Positions 18,214 to 26,701 of a DNA stretch of 47,994 nucleotides are shown one piece after another. Every line of letters starts with the position of its first letter. The stretch's first letter is position 1. The DNA comes from Spirochaetota bacterium (GTDB taxonomy: Bacteria > Spirochaetota > UBA4802 > UBA5550): NCBI GenBank assembly GCA_025457915.1, contig JALOTL010000021.1, forward strand, positions 1 to 47,994. Direction: 5' to 3'. The notes beneath the pieces were generated by a model that worked only from the letters and a program-made list of their open reading frames with translations, ran no database searches and was not told the origin of the DNA. The translations under genes and the position numbers were made by a program.

Positions 18214-20499
18214 TCAAAGCCTGTATCCGATATTTACGTTGAAAAGAACGTTCTTTTTCACGCTCCCGTACAGGATTGAAAGCTCAATCGGTCCTATGAT
18301 GCTGTTCATTCCGAATGTTACCCCGCACCCGTAAATCAGCGATTTCATGTTGAATACGGTGGATAAATAATACCCGGCCTTTCCCGCGTTGCCCCTGAAT
18401 ATCAGGAATTTGTCCTTCCAGGGTTCGATCTGGACGCCAATCTGGGCCATGGCGGCATTTTTTCCGTTGACCTGCATGTAGCTGAGCCCGGCGAAAGGGA
18501 AATATTCGTTTTTATATGTGTACAATCCGCCAAGGTAGTTTTTATATACGAATGGGATTTCCTTTTTATATACCTGGAGACCATAGGTTTTATCCACGTT
18601 AACTGAATACCTGTCTGTTGAAACTACCGCGCTCCCGGCAAGATTCAGAAATACCGAGACTTTTTTATGCACCGGCACCGCCATGGTGGATTTTGCGGTA
18701 TATTTCTGAAAGGACTCGAACCTTGTGGATCTACCGATAGAGGTTATCCCGAAGCTTTTTCCCACGGGGAAATCGTCGGTATAATACCTGGCTTCGCCGT
18801 AAAGCCTGAATCCACTCTTCGGATAAAAAGTACTGTCGAGCGTGTCAACATTAATGAAGCAGTAGTAATTGAGGGATTCTATGTCACGGCGGTTCGGTTC
18901 ATCCACGGATACTATTGAATTGATATCGTTATAATTCTTCTGCAGCCCGGCGCCAAGGGCGATCGAGTTGTAGATTACGGCCTGCACGATCATGTCGCCT
19001 GAAATTTCATTGAAATTGTAACTTCCCTTGACGTCTTTATTTTTGTAGGAATAGAAATTGAACCTGTTATATTCCAGGGATGTGCCCAGCCCGATCCCGG
19101 GTTTTCTCCATCCGGAGTGGATGAAATAGGATAACTTCAGGCCCGGGTACTCGCTCAGCCTCGCGTCAACGGCGAGCTTTGATCCCTGTCCGAGCAGATT
19201 GCGGAATGTAGTGTTCACCATTATTCCCGCCCTCATGTCCGAATCGTAACTGAATCCCAGTTTGAGAAATGTTGCAGTGTTCTCTATCACCCTTATTTTC
19301 AGCACATACCCATTCTCGTCCCAATTCAGCTCGTAGGTCACCCTGTCGAAAAATTGACTTGCATATATCCTGTTGATTCCCTCTTCGAGTTCTTCGGGAG
19401 ATACGAGCGCGGGTATGGGGACCAGGAATTTTCCAAGGACGAGGTTTTCGGATACCTTGTTGAGCCCCTCGATCCTGACCTCTTTAATGTATATTTTACA
19501 TGAAATCGACAGCTCTTTCTTTTTCTCGATTGCAAATTTTTTCTGTTCCTCTGCCATGGCTATAAGTTTCGGAATAAACTCTCTTGCAGCCTTTTCGCCG
19601 TTTTGAATCAGTTTTTCGGCATCCTGGAAGTTGGTAGCGTTATACCCGTTTATATCAGGCAGTATCAGGATATCAGTCAACTTGCGCTCTTCCCTTGTCG
19701 ATTTTGCTCCGAGAAAACTCACCGACTGGTCCATGACTTCCGCTATGGATGTGATTTCATTTTTTTTGTACAGGGGCGAGCCGACGTCGACCGCTATGAT
19801 GATGTCGGCTCCCATCTTTCTTGCGTCTGAAACGGGAAGGTTCCTGACTACGCCGCCGTCGACCAGAAGCTTTCCGTCTATTTCTATCGGTGTGAATACC
19901 GATGGGATCGACATGCTGGCCCTTAGCGCGTCAGGCAGATATCCGTTTTTTAAAACGACTGCCTTGCCGGTTTCTATGTCCGTGGCGATGCACAGGAAAG
20001 GGATCGGATAATCGGCGAACTCCTTTATGCTCTGGGCCTGTATGGTCAGTCGTGAAAGCATGGTTGTCAATTTCTGACCCCTGATGAGTCCTTTCGGTAA
20101 TTCTATGGACCATTTTTTCAACGGGAAAGATCCGATGTATTTGTCGTGATCGTCCTTTTCATCGATCGACAGGGAGTCCCTGGAAACCTGGTCTCCGATG
20201 AGATCCTCCCAGTCGATCACGCGCGCCAGTTTTTCAAGAGATCCTGCGTCATAACCGATAGCGTACAGACCGCCCACGATGCTGCCCATGCTTGTCCCGG
20301 AAATATAATCAATTTTAAGCCCGCATTCTTCTATAACTTTGAGGACGCCGATGTGCGCAAGACCCTTGGCGCCGCCGCCGCTTAAAACAAGACCGATTTT
20401 CGGTCGTTTGGCTTTCGTATTTTCCGCAAAGCTATCTTTAGAAAATGAGAGAATAATAGCAAGAATGGTAAAAAACGTCGATAATCTGATGCTGGACAT
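18214..20499 (-). CDS. Patatin-like phospholipase with POTRA and beta-barrel (PlpD-like)
   Basis: A 761-residue protein with an N-terminal signal peptide (about residues 1-25). Residues 32-310 are a patatin lipase: oxyanion loop GGGAKG (41-46), nucleophile Ser70 in GTSMG, and catalytic Asp214 in VDGGVVRNLPV. Residues ~330-410 look like a single POTRA domain (KIYIKEVRIEGLNKVSENLVLGKF... DRVTYELNW). The rest is a BamA-superfamily 16-strand-type barrel (FLKLGFSYDSDMRAGIMVNTTFRN... LSILYGSVKKNVLFNVNIGYRL). This is the layout of type Vd autotransporters such as PlpD, which export or display a lipase at the cell surface. It converges on the C45-barrel gene with a 10-base gap. All catalytic residues are intact. 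Confidence 0.9.
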   Translation of the reverse strand: MSSIRLSTFFTILAIILSFSKDSFAENTKAKRPKIGLVLSGGGAKGLAHIGVLKVIEECGLKIDYISGTSMGSIVGGLYAIGYDAGSLEKLARVIDWEDLIGDQVSRDSLSIDEKDDHDKYIGSFPLKKWSIELPKGLIRGQKLTTMLSRLTIQAQSIKEFADYPIPFLCIATDIETGKAVVLKNGYLPDALRASMSIPSVFTPIEIDGKLLVDGGVVRNLPVSDARKMGADIIIAVDVGSPLYKKNEITSIAEVMDQSVSFLGAKSTREERKLTDILILPDINGYNATNFQDAEKLIQNGEKAAREFIPKLIAMAEEQKKFAIEKKKELSISCKIYIKEVRIEGLNKVSENLVLGKFLVPIPALVSPEELEEGINRIYASQFFDRVTYELNWDENGYVLKIRVIENTATFLKLGFSYDSDMRAGIMVNTTFRNLLGQGSKLAVDARLSEYPGLKLSYFIHSGWRKPGIGLGTSLEYNRFNFYSYKNKDVKGSYNFNEISGDMIVQAVIYNSIALGAGLQKNYNDINSIVSVDEPNRRDIESLNYYCFINVDTLDSTFYPKSGFRLYGEARYYTDDFPVGKSFGITSIGRSTRFESFQKYTAKSTMAVPVHKKVSVFLNLAGSAVVSTDRYSVNVDKTYGLQVYKKEIPFVYKNYLGGLYTYKNEYFPFAGLSYMQVNGKNAAMAQIGVQIEPWKDKFLIFRGNAGKAGYYLSTVFNMKSLIYGCGVTFGMNSIIGPIELSILYGSVKKNVLFNVNIGYRL

Positions 20500-20633
20500 C
20501 GAAATGATACTTCCATTTTCAGGATACCCTATTTAACATAATAGTTACTGCATGTCCATTATTATTTTATATCAATCGGACTGCATGCCGGGATTAATTT
20601 ACATTTTTGAAATCATTCGCCCCTCATTTATCA

Positions 20634-20662
20634 TTGACATGCCGGATTAGTGCAGTGCTAAT
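20634..20662 (+). promoter_or_regulatory. Candidate promoter for the basic 179-residue protein gene
   Basis: TTGACA (20634-20639) and GCTAAT (20657-20662) are spaced by 17 bases, about 120 bases before the start codon. The long leader between shows no recognised element. Confidence 0.35.
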
Positions 20663-20783
20663 TTTTTCATAAAACTATCCGTGATAATATCAAAATTTGT
20701 TACGGCCGCCGGGGTATCGTCAGGATGGCCATTTAAACAGATACTGTTAAGGATTCATAGATAACCGCACTGAAGGGAAGATT

Positions 20784-21323
20784 TTGAAAAATAAAAACAT
20801 TACAAAAACAAATCTGAACCGGGAAGAGCAAAAACTCTTCTCTTCCAGGAATCCGGCTGAATATATTTCAAATTCGTTGAAGTCCAGGCTGCAGCCGGGG
20901 AGAAAGGCTTATATAACGAAGATGTGGCTCAGGATGAAGGGTTACGGGATCGTAGAAATTCAACACGCGAGGAACATTCATCCCTACTGGAAATCCAGGA
21001 AAATGGCCGGAAGCGTTGAACGCAACCTGAAGAGAAGAAAAAATCACGATTATTCCAGTCATAGACGTCTTGACTGGACCGACGACACCATAAAAGAATT
21101 CATAATGATGAACGGCAAGAATAAGGATGGAAGATATATCCATAAGGATTACGAACTGGCCAGGCATTTCGGATCAACCATACCCGCCATCCAGCATTAT
21201 AGAAGAAAATACAACATGGCTGTCGCCATTATTGAGAAAAGGGACTGTGAAAGACCGAGTCGGAATAGAATATTTAATTATATAACCAAGTGCGAGCAGG
21301 CCCTCCGGAAGCTTATCGCCTGA
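20784..21323 (+). CDS. Basic protein with two HTH-like segments, unknown function
   Basis: A 179-residue, strongly basic protein that could not be assigned to a family. Two stretches have the look of homeodomain/SANT-like trihelical units. The first is residues 38-80 (ITKMWLRMKGYGIVEIQHARN... YWKSRK); the second is 99-140 (DWTDDTIKEFIMMNGKNKDGRYIHKDYELARHFG), followed by STIPAIQHYRRKYNM, a plausible recognition helix. A DNA-binding role is therefore likely but not shown. The start is TTG with GAAGGGAAG upstream. The gene stands alone between the patatin gene and the acyl-CoA synthetase. Confidence 0.55.
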   Translation: MKNKNITKTNLNREEQKLFSSRNPAEYISNSLKSRLQPGRKAYITKMWLRMKGYGIVEIQHARNIHPYWKSRKMAGSVERNLKRRKNHDYSSHRRLDWTDDTIKEFIMMNGKNKDGRYIHKDYELARHFGSTIPAIQHYRRKYNMAVAIIEKRDCERPSRNRIFNYITKCEQALRKLIA

Positions 21324-21526
21324 TTTTCTTCTTTTATTTTTTTTTCCCGCCGTATTTCATGCATTATTATAAATTAAATAATTGTTGAAATTAAAAAGCC
21401 CCGGCTTTTAATTAGGAAAGTTTCGGGTGTGTATTGATAACGGAATGGATGGCTTCCGCTGATTACCCGCTCCGCTATCCCTGTACCCCGGATACTAGGA
21501 CTCAAAATATAAAAGGAGTTATATAT

Positions 21527-23353
21527 ATGTTTAAAGAAACTTCAATGGCGGCGATTTTTCAAAACAAGGTTGATAAGCTGAGGGATAAACCTTATGCGGC
21601 TTATAAAAAGGACGGCAAATATCATGATATCTCCTGGATGGAGATGAACAAAATGGTGCACAATCTAGCGTATTACCTTCTAACGCTTGGCGTGAAAAAA
21701 GGCGACAAGATAGGCCTTTTTTCGCAGAACAGGTGGGAATGGCACCTTGCTGCACTTGCCGTGAATTCCCTGGGAGCGGTCGATGTGCCCATATATGCGA
21801 CAAACTCATCCGAGGAATCCGAGTACATACTGCATAATTCGGATTCGAAACTCTGCTTTGTGGGGACTGCGGACCATCTTGATAAAGTCGTTAAAATATG
21901 GAAGAAGGTCCCGAAGGTCAAGCAGATCATCGTCTTCGATGAAATAAAGGAAAAGAAAAAAAATATCATCACCCTCAAGGATGCCCTCGGAATCGGAGAA
22001 AAGAAGCCGAACAAGAAGACTTTCGAGGACAGATTGAAGAATATAAAGCCCGCGGATCTTTCCACCATCATTTATACATCCGGCACGACCGGAAATCCGA
22101 AAGGCGTCATGCTGACCTTCAACAATTTCGTCGCGGACGTGAGAAATTGCCTTATTGACATGAAGGACCCGGTGACCGGCAGGGACCTTATCGACGAAAA
22201 CGATACATTTCTTTCATTTTTGCCGCTTTCCCACTCGCTTGAAAGGACCTCTGGATTTTACGGCGCGCTTTTTTCGGGCTCGAGGACCGCATTCGCCGAA
22301 GACATAAAGACACTGATGGAGGACTTCCAGCTGGTGAGGCCGACGATAATAATCTGCGTCCCCAGGATTTATGAAAAGATCCACGCGGGGATTCTTTCCA
22401 AGGTGGCGGACGCGCCCGGCCTGAAGCAGAAGATATTCCACTTTGCCGCGAAGCAGGCACAGAAGAACCTTCCGTACAACTGCACGGACAAACCGAGATC
22501 CGGCCTGTTCGCGTTTCAGTTCAACCTTGCTGACAAGCTCGTACTTTCCAAGCTGAAGCATGCACTGGGAATGGACAGGCTCAGATACGCTATATCCGGC
22601 GGGGCTCCACTGTCGGTATCGGATGCGGAATTCTTTATCGGCATGGGGTTTAAAATCCTCGAGGGTTTCGGCCTTACGGAAACCACGCCCATAATGAACT
22701 ATAACCGTCCATGGCACATAAAGCCCGGAACGGTCGGGCCCGTCATAAAAGATACTATCGTCAAAATCAGCGACGAAGGCGAGGTCCTCATAAAGGGGCC
22801 GCAGGTAATGGCTGGATACTACAAGAACCCGAAGGCCACAAGGGAAGTTATGACGAAAGACGGTTTTTTCAGGACCGGCGATATAGGAAGGGTGGACGCC
22901 GACGGATTCCTTGCCATCACCGGAAGGATCAAGGACATAATAGTGACCGCGGGCGGCAAGAATATTTCCCCGCAGAACATAGAAAACAGCGTCAAGGCCT
23001 CACAGTACGTGGAACAAATAGCGGTCATAGGAGACAGGAGGAAGTTCCTTTCGGCACTCGTGGTACCGTCTTTTCCGGAATTGGAGGGCTGGGCCAGGAG
23101 ACAGGGGATCGTCTACGCCAATGTAAACGAGCTTCTTATAAACGACAAGGTCATCAGGCTTTTCAGGGGCGAGCTCGACAAGTTCACCAGGCACTTTGCC
23201 AGGGTTGAGCAGCTCAGGAAGTTTACCCTGCTCAATGCGGAGTGGACCCAGGGAACGGGCGAGCTTACGCCAAGCCAGAAGGTAAAGAGAAGGGTCATAG
23301 AACAGAAATATGCAAAAGAGATAGAGGCGATGTACGCTGGCGATGAAGAATGA
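21527..23353 (+). CDS. Long-chain fatty-acid--CoA ligase (AMP-forming)
   Basis: A 608-residue acyl-CoA synthetase that activates fatty acids with ATP and CoA through an acyl-adenylate. The phosphate loop is IIYTSGTTGNPKGVML (about 180-195). Later motifs are SHSLERTSGFYG, LEGFGLTETTPIMNYNR, FRTGDIGRVD and GRIKDIIVTAGGKNISPQNIEN; a C-terminal catalytic-Lys region reads GELTPSQKVKRR. The pattern fits the bacterial FadD15/ACSL branch. The chosen ATG (21527) has a clear AAAAGGAG site nine bases upstream; the reading frame also extends 31 codons further up without a ribosome site. A strong terminator follows the stop. Confidence 0.93.
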   Translation: MFKETSMAAIFQNKVDKLRDKPYAAYKKDGKYHDISWMEMNKMVHNLAYYLLTLGVKKGDKIGLFSQNRWEWHLAALAVNSLGAVDVPIYATNSSEESEYILHNSDSKLCFVGTADHLDKVVKIWKKVPKVKQIIVFDEIKEKKKNIITLKDALGIGEKKPNKKTFEDRLKNIKPADLSTIIYTSGTTGNPKGVMLTFNNFVADVRNCLIDMKDPVTGRDLIDENDTFLSFLPLSHSLERTSGFYGALFSGSRTAFAEDIKTLMEDFQLVRPTIIICVPRIYEKIHAGILSKVADAPGLKQKIFHFAAKQAQKNLPYNCTDKPRSGLFAFQFNLADKLVLSKLKHALGMDRLRYAISGGAPLSVSDAEFFIGMGFKILEGFGLTETTPIMNYNRPWHIKPGTVGPVIKDTIVKISDEGEVLIKGPQVMAGYYKNPKATREVMTKDGFFRTGDIGRVDADGFLAITGRIKDIIVTAGGKNISPQNIENSVKASQYVEQIAVIGDRRKFLSALVVPSFPELEGWARRQGIVYANVNELLINDKVIRLFRGELDKFTRHFARVEQLRKFTLLNAEWTQGTGELTPSQKVKRRVIEQKYAKEIEAMYAGDEE

Positions 23354-23365
23354 TTTGATGCCGGA

Positions 23366-23393
23366 AGCCCGTCCTCAGGGACGGGCTTTTTTT
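23366..23393. terminator. Intrinsic terminator after the acyl-CoA ligase gene
   Basis: AGCCCGTCC-TCAG-GGACGGGCT is a perfect nine-pair hairpin followed by TTTTTTT on the plus strand. It ends the acyl-CoA ligase transcript. The convergent gene at 23392 stops right next to it. Confidence 0.9.
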
Positions 23394-23781
23394 ATTTCAA
23401 GTGATGCCAGAAAAATATGAATTGTATCATCCATATAAGGATACCCTCGGGAATGTCCGGATGCTCCGATATCAAGACCCTTTCATTTACCGTGGTCTCT
23501 CTGGTGCGGAATTTCCCGGTATTGTTAAAATGAGAAATGTAATGTTTGATATTTTTTCCGACGAAGGTTATGACGTCATTGTAGGTTTCAATGTATCTGT
23601 CGAAAGCCTTCCTGCATGTTTCCAGATCGGATCCTGGGAAATGAGAGCGTATGACTTTAACCGCTTTTAACGGGTTTTTGCCGTAATTGCCGTATTCAAT
23701 GAAGTTTCTGACCACGTATAGCACCCTGCTTTCAAAATCCATAGCGGGCCGGCGCCCGGTTCTGGTTTTTTTCCCAGTCAT
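23392..23781 (-). CDS. Conserved-looking protein of unknown function (129 residues)
   Basis: No family was recognised. The product starts with a basic stretch (MTGKKTRTGRRP). The middle is helical and well formed (LYVVRNFIEYGNYGKNPLKAVKVIRSHF, then LETCRKAFDRYIETYNDVITFVGKNI). It ends with a hydrophobic/aromatic tail (GILIWMIQFIFFWHHLK) that could be membrane-associated or simply the read-out of a terminator-proximal extension. The start is uncertain: the ATG at 23781 and another at 23742 both lack a clear ribosome site. It is not obviously part of an operon. Confidence 0.45.
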   Translation of the reverse strand: MTGKKTRTGRRPAMDFESRVLYVVRNFIEYGNYGKNPLKAVKVIRSHFPGSDLETCRKAFDRYIETYNDVITFVGKNIKHYISHFNNTGKFRTRETTVNERVLISEHPDIPEGILIWMIQFIFFWHHLK

Positions 23782-24132
23782 TAATATAACTGCGGCAGGG
23801 GGACTGGAGTTATCAGGGAAATGTCATCACCCTGGAGTTGTACCGGATTGTTTTTGCTGCCGGTCATTTATGTTATTTTTCCATACAGGTTTTTGAAAGG
23901 CCGTATTCCGAGGCCAGGAAATTGTTTTTCTTCCCGTATTTTCCAAAGATACGCGAACGGTTTTTTCCTGCTCTCCGGAGCGCGTCACGCTTACCCTCGA
24001 GTATGGTAAATTTGGATTCAGGCAGTTCATGCCGAAAATCCTGCCGGGAAATCCTTGTGCTGTTCCCTGTTTAAAACAATAATCCTTAGGGCATTCATGA
24101 ACAATGCCTTACTTCCGGGAACATGAGATCGG
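23782..24132. other. Intergenic region, no gene recognised
   Basis: This 351-base stretch lies between two minus-strand genes. The only open frame of note (24030-23827, minus) starts MNCLNPNLPYSRVS. It lacks a ribosome site and has no protein-like pattern. No tRNA-like fold or riboswitch motif was seen. Confidence 0.4.
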
Positions 24133-24480
24133 TTATTCCTCGATCTTGCCGTTCGGCGATATTTTGTCGATGATGCCCGGCAGCATGTCCTTTATTATAT
24201 CCTGTGATTTCTCCATCGGGACGCCGGTTTTTTCCGAAAATTCCTTGATCCTGTCTTCGCCGAAAACTTTCAGTATCTGGTCTTTGCTGATAGGAAGATT
24301 TTTTCCCGTGCCGATCCAGGACGTCAGGATTTCATCCATGCCCAGCGATTTGAATTTTTTCATCAGTCCTTCGATGCCGTCGCCCGTGATGAGCTGTTTG
24401 AATCCGTCTATCGTGTTCTGGTTGAGCATCTCCCCTGCAATGGAATGCGCGGCTTCAACAATTTTATCAAGCAAACCCAT
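24133..24480 (-). CDS. YidB-like protein (DUF937 family)
   Basis: A 115-residue protein whose middle matches the YidB family wording: GLMKKFKSLGMDEILTSWIGTGKNLPISKDQILKVFGEDRIKEFSEKTGV. No biochemical function is established for the family. There is no signal peptide. A GGGGGGT ribosome site seven bases before the ATG supports the start. The gene stands alone. Confidence 0.8.
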   Translation of the reverse strand: MGLLDKIVEAAHSIAGEMLNQNTIDGFKQLITGDGIEGLMKKFKSLGMDEILTSWIGTGKNLPISKDQILKVFGEDRIKEFSEKTGVPMEKSQDIIKDMLPGIIDKISPNGKIEE

Positions 24481-24634
24481 ATTATACCCCCCGAGATTAT
24501 ATTATAGAGTTTTTAAAATATACATGTCCTTATAAATTTCAATTGTTTTTTCGGGTATTTCCGCAAATTACGGGAATATAATTCATAATGATTTTTACCG
24601 TGGCGAAAGCGGTTGTTTTTGTCGCAAAAGGTTA

Positions 24635-24663
24635 TTGACTAATTGAGAATAATTAAATATGCT
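24635..24663 (+). promoter_or_regulatory. Candidate promoter for the DUF3332 gene
   Basis: TTGACT (24635-24640) and TATGCT (24658-24663) are spaced by 17 bases, about 30 bases before the start codon. A GGGAGGAC ribosome site follows. Confidence 0.45.
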
Positions 24664-24693
24664 TAATTATTAATTTTCGGGAGGACAATTGCT

Positions 24694-25224
24694 ATGAAAG
24701 CAACAAAAAAAATTATTGCATTGATGCTCATATCGACCATTTCATTATGGTCCTTTTCAGGCTGTTACGGCCAGTTCGCCCTGTGGCACAAGCTCCACAA
24801 GTGGAACGGTACGATAAGTGAAAAATGGCCGAGGTCCGTGGTTCATTTCGTCCTCTGGTTCATCCCTGTATACGGATTGTGCATGTTCGTCGACTTTCTC
24901 ATATTGAACACGGTGGAGTTCTGGAGCGGGTCAAATCCCATGGCAATGGCGCCCGGTGAAAGGGAAACCCGGATAGTGAAATACAACGGCGAGGATTTTG
25001 AGATAACGGCCACAAGGAACAGGTTCGATATAAAACAGCTCAGCGGAATCGATTCCGGCAGGACAATAGCGATGATTTACAATACCAATGAAGAGTCATG
25101 GAGCGTCGAGTCGGAGGGCGTAAAGGCGAAAGTAATGAAGCTTTCCGAAAGCGATGAAGATCATGTCAGAGTTGTTATGCCCGACGGCAGCAACAGGGTC
25201 TACGACATGAGGGAAATAAGGTAG
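24694..25224 (+). CDS. DUF3332-family lipoprotein
   Basis: A 176-residue protein with a lipoprotein signal ending in LWSFSGC (Cys23). The mature N-terminus carries the DUF3332 pattern: GCYGQFALWHKLHKWNGTI, then FVLWFIPVYGLCMFVDFLILNTVEFWSGSNPM, which includes one or two hydrophobic segments. The C-terminal half is polar and beta-rich. The function of the family is unknown. It has its own promoter and is closed by an intrinsic terminator, so it looks monocistronic. Confidence 0.82.
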   Translation: MKATKKIIALMLISTISLWSFSGCYGQFALWHKLHKWNGTISEKWPRSVVHFVLWFIPVYGLCMFVDFLILNTVEFWSGSNPMAMAPGERETRIVKYNGEDFEITATRNRFDIKQLSGIDSGRTIAMIYNTNEESWSVESEGVKAKVMKLSESDEDHVRVVMPDGSNRVYDMREIR

Positions 25225-25240
25225 AAGTTTAGTTTGTTAA

Positions 25241-25273
25241 CGGGCCCCGTGAAGGCGGGGTCCGCAGTTTTTT
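25241..25273 (+). terminator. Intrinsic terminator after the DUF3332 gene
   Basis: A nine-pair stem (25241-25249 with 25256-25264, one G-U pair) with loop TGAAGG is followed by TTTTTT at 25268-25273. It lies 17 bases past the stop codon. Confidence 0.8.
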
Positions 25274-25307
25274 ATTGACAGGACGCGATTCCGAATCCGG
25301 AGGTGTG

Positions 25308-25763
25308 ATGTCGATTTATCTCGTGCAACACGGCAGGGCAATCGGTGAAGGAGCCGATTCTGAAAGAAGGCTTACCGACGAGGGAATGGCTGAGGTGGAA
25401 AGGATCTCCGGGGTCGCGGGTGGTTACGGGATCAAGCCGTCATCAATCCGGCACAGCGGAAAACGCAGGGCCATGGAAACCGCCGAGATTTTTGCGCGCG
25501 GTCTGCATGTCAGCGTCATGGAACCGGTCGATGGAATAAACCCGGGCGATGATGTCGCGGCCTTCGCGGACAGGATTTCAAACGATGGAACGATGTATGT
25601 CGGACATCTTCCTTTTATGGAGAGGCTCGCTTCATACCTGGTAACCGGATCGCACGCGGGGCCGGTATTCAAGTTTCAAAACGGCGGTATAGTCTGCCTG
25701 GATATTGATCCCGGATCCGGGGCCTGGGTTATAAAATGGGCCCTCATGCCCGTGATCGAATAA
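25308..25763 (+). CDS. sixA: SixA-like phosphohistidine phosphatase
   Basis: A 151-residue histidine-phosphatase-superfamily protein. The chosen ATG (25308) has GGAGG four bases upstream and gives MSIYLVQHGRAIGEG. The catalytic His is His8; the usual RHG motif is QHG here. SSIRHSGKRRAMETAEI and the second His (His100 in MYVGHLPFMERL) follow the SixA pattern. SixA removes phosphate from phosphohistidine proteins such as Hpt domains or PTS carriers. It starts 35 bases after a terminator, so it is a separate unit. Confidence 0.82.
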   Translation: MSIYLVQHGRAIGEGADSERRLTDEGMAEVERISGVAGGYGIKPSSIRHSGKRRAMETAEIFARGLHVSVMEPVDGINPGDDVAAFADRISNDGTMYVGHLPFMERLASYLVTGSHAGPVFKFQNGGIVCLDIDPGSGAWVIKWALMPVIE

Positions 25764-25868
25764 TGTTTCGCGCGTATCCTTCTGCCATGCGGGAAATCAT
25801 TTGACAACTGTCCTGCCGCGGTTAAAACTTTATCCTTCAGAACTACTTTTCAATACCGTCGGTTTATT

Positions 25869-26567
25869 ATGCACCTGAAAAAAATCATACTGCGCCCCGG
25901 GAGTTATCCATCGGACGAATATTATCCCTTCAATCTGGGCATATTCAGGTCGACCCTCGAAGTATCATTTGAAAGTCCGGTTACTTTTTTCGCCGGTGAA
26001 AACGGATCCGGAAAATCCACCCTCCTCAAGGCGATCGCGAGGAAGTGCGGCATTCACATATGGTCAGAGGAGGGAAGGAGAAGATACAGGTACAACGAGC
26101 ACGAGGATGAGCTTTACAGGTTCATTGACCTGGAATGGAATTCTTCCAGTGTGCCGGGGTCCTTCTTCGCCTCCGAGATATTCCGTCATTTCGCGGAAGC
26201 CCTTGACGAGTGGGCGGCGGCATCTCCGGGATTTCTGGAATACTACGGCGGTAAATCGCTCGTTACGCAGTCGCACGGGCAGTGCCACATGTCCTATTTC
26301 AGGAGCAGGTTCAGGATAAAGGGCCTGTATCTGCTGGATGAGCCGGAAAACGCCCTTTCCCCCGGAAAGCAGATCGAGCTGGCCGGGCTTTTGAAAGCTC
26401 TGGGCGAAGGGGGGGAGGCCCAGTTCATAATAGCATCGCATTCCCCGATACTTCTTTCAATGCCGAACGCCGCCGTTTACAGTTTCGATTGCCCGTCCGT
26501 CACGAGGGTGCAGTATTGCGATACCGGGCATTTCAAAACCTACAGGGATTTTTTCATGAAGCTATGA
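25869..26567 (+). CDS. Stand-alone AAA/ABC-type ATPase
   Basis: A 232-residue soluble ATPase with ABC-like motifs but no partner permease. Walker A is GENGSGKST (43-51), a signature-like SHGQ occurs around residue 137, Walker B is LYLLDEPENALS (about 152-163) and the switch His lies in IIASHSPILLSMP. The sequence fits the widespread single-domain 'AAA family ATPase' group of predicted ATPases. Cellular role is unknown. TTGACA at 25801 could be its -35 box, though no convincing -10 accompanies it. Neighbouring genes give no further hint. Confidence 0.82.
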   Translation: MHLKKIILRPGSYPSDEYYPFNLGIFRSTLEVSFESPVTFFAGENGSGKSTLLKAIARKCGIHIWSEEGRRRYRYNEHEDELYRFIDLEWNSSSVPGSFFASEIFRHFAEALDEWAAASPGFLEYYGGKSLVTQSHGQCHMSYFRSRFRIKGLYLLDEPENALSPGKQIELAGLLKALGEGGEAQFIIASHSPILLSMPNAAVYSFDCPSVTRVQYCDTGHFKTYRDFFMKL

Positions 26568-26701
26568 ACCGCATTCATAAATATTTTTCAATTACGGGTG
26601 ATGTAATATCGAGGCGGGTCCATATTGATTGAAGGATGATGCGTTTGAATTGCCGCCGGACCCGGGATAAAACCCGGGATTAACCGGCACAGGAGACATT
26701 T

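Noticed and set aside
23827-24030. Open frame on the minus strand between two genes
   Set aside because: No ribosome site, and the composition is not typical of the genome's proteins.
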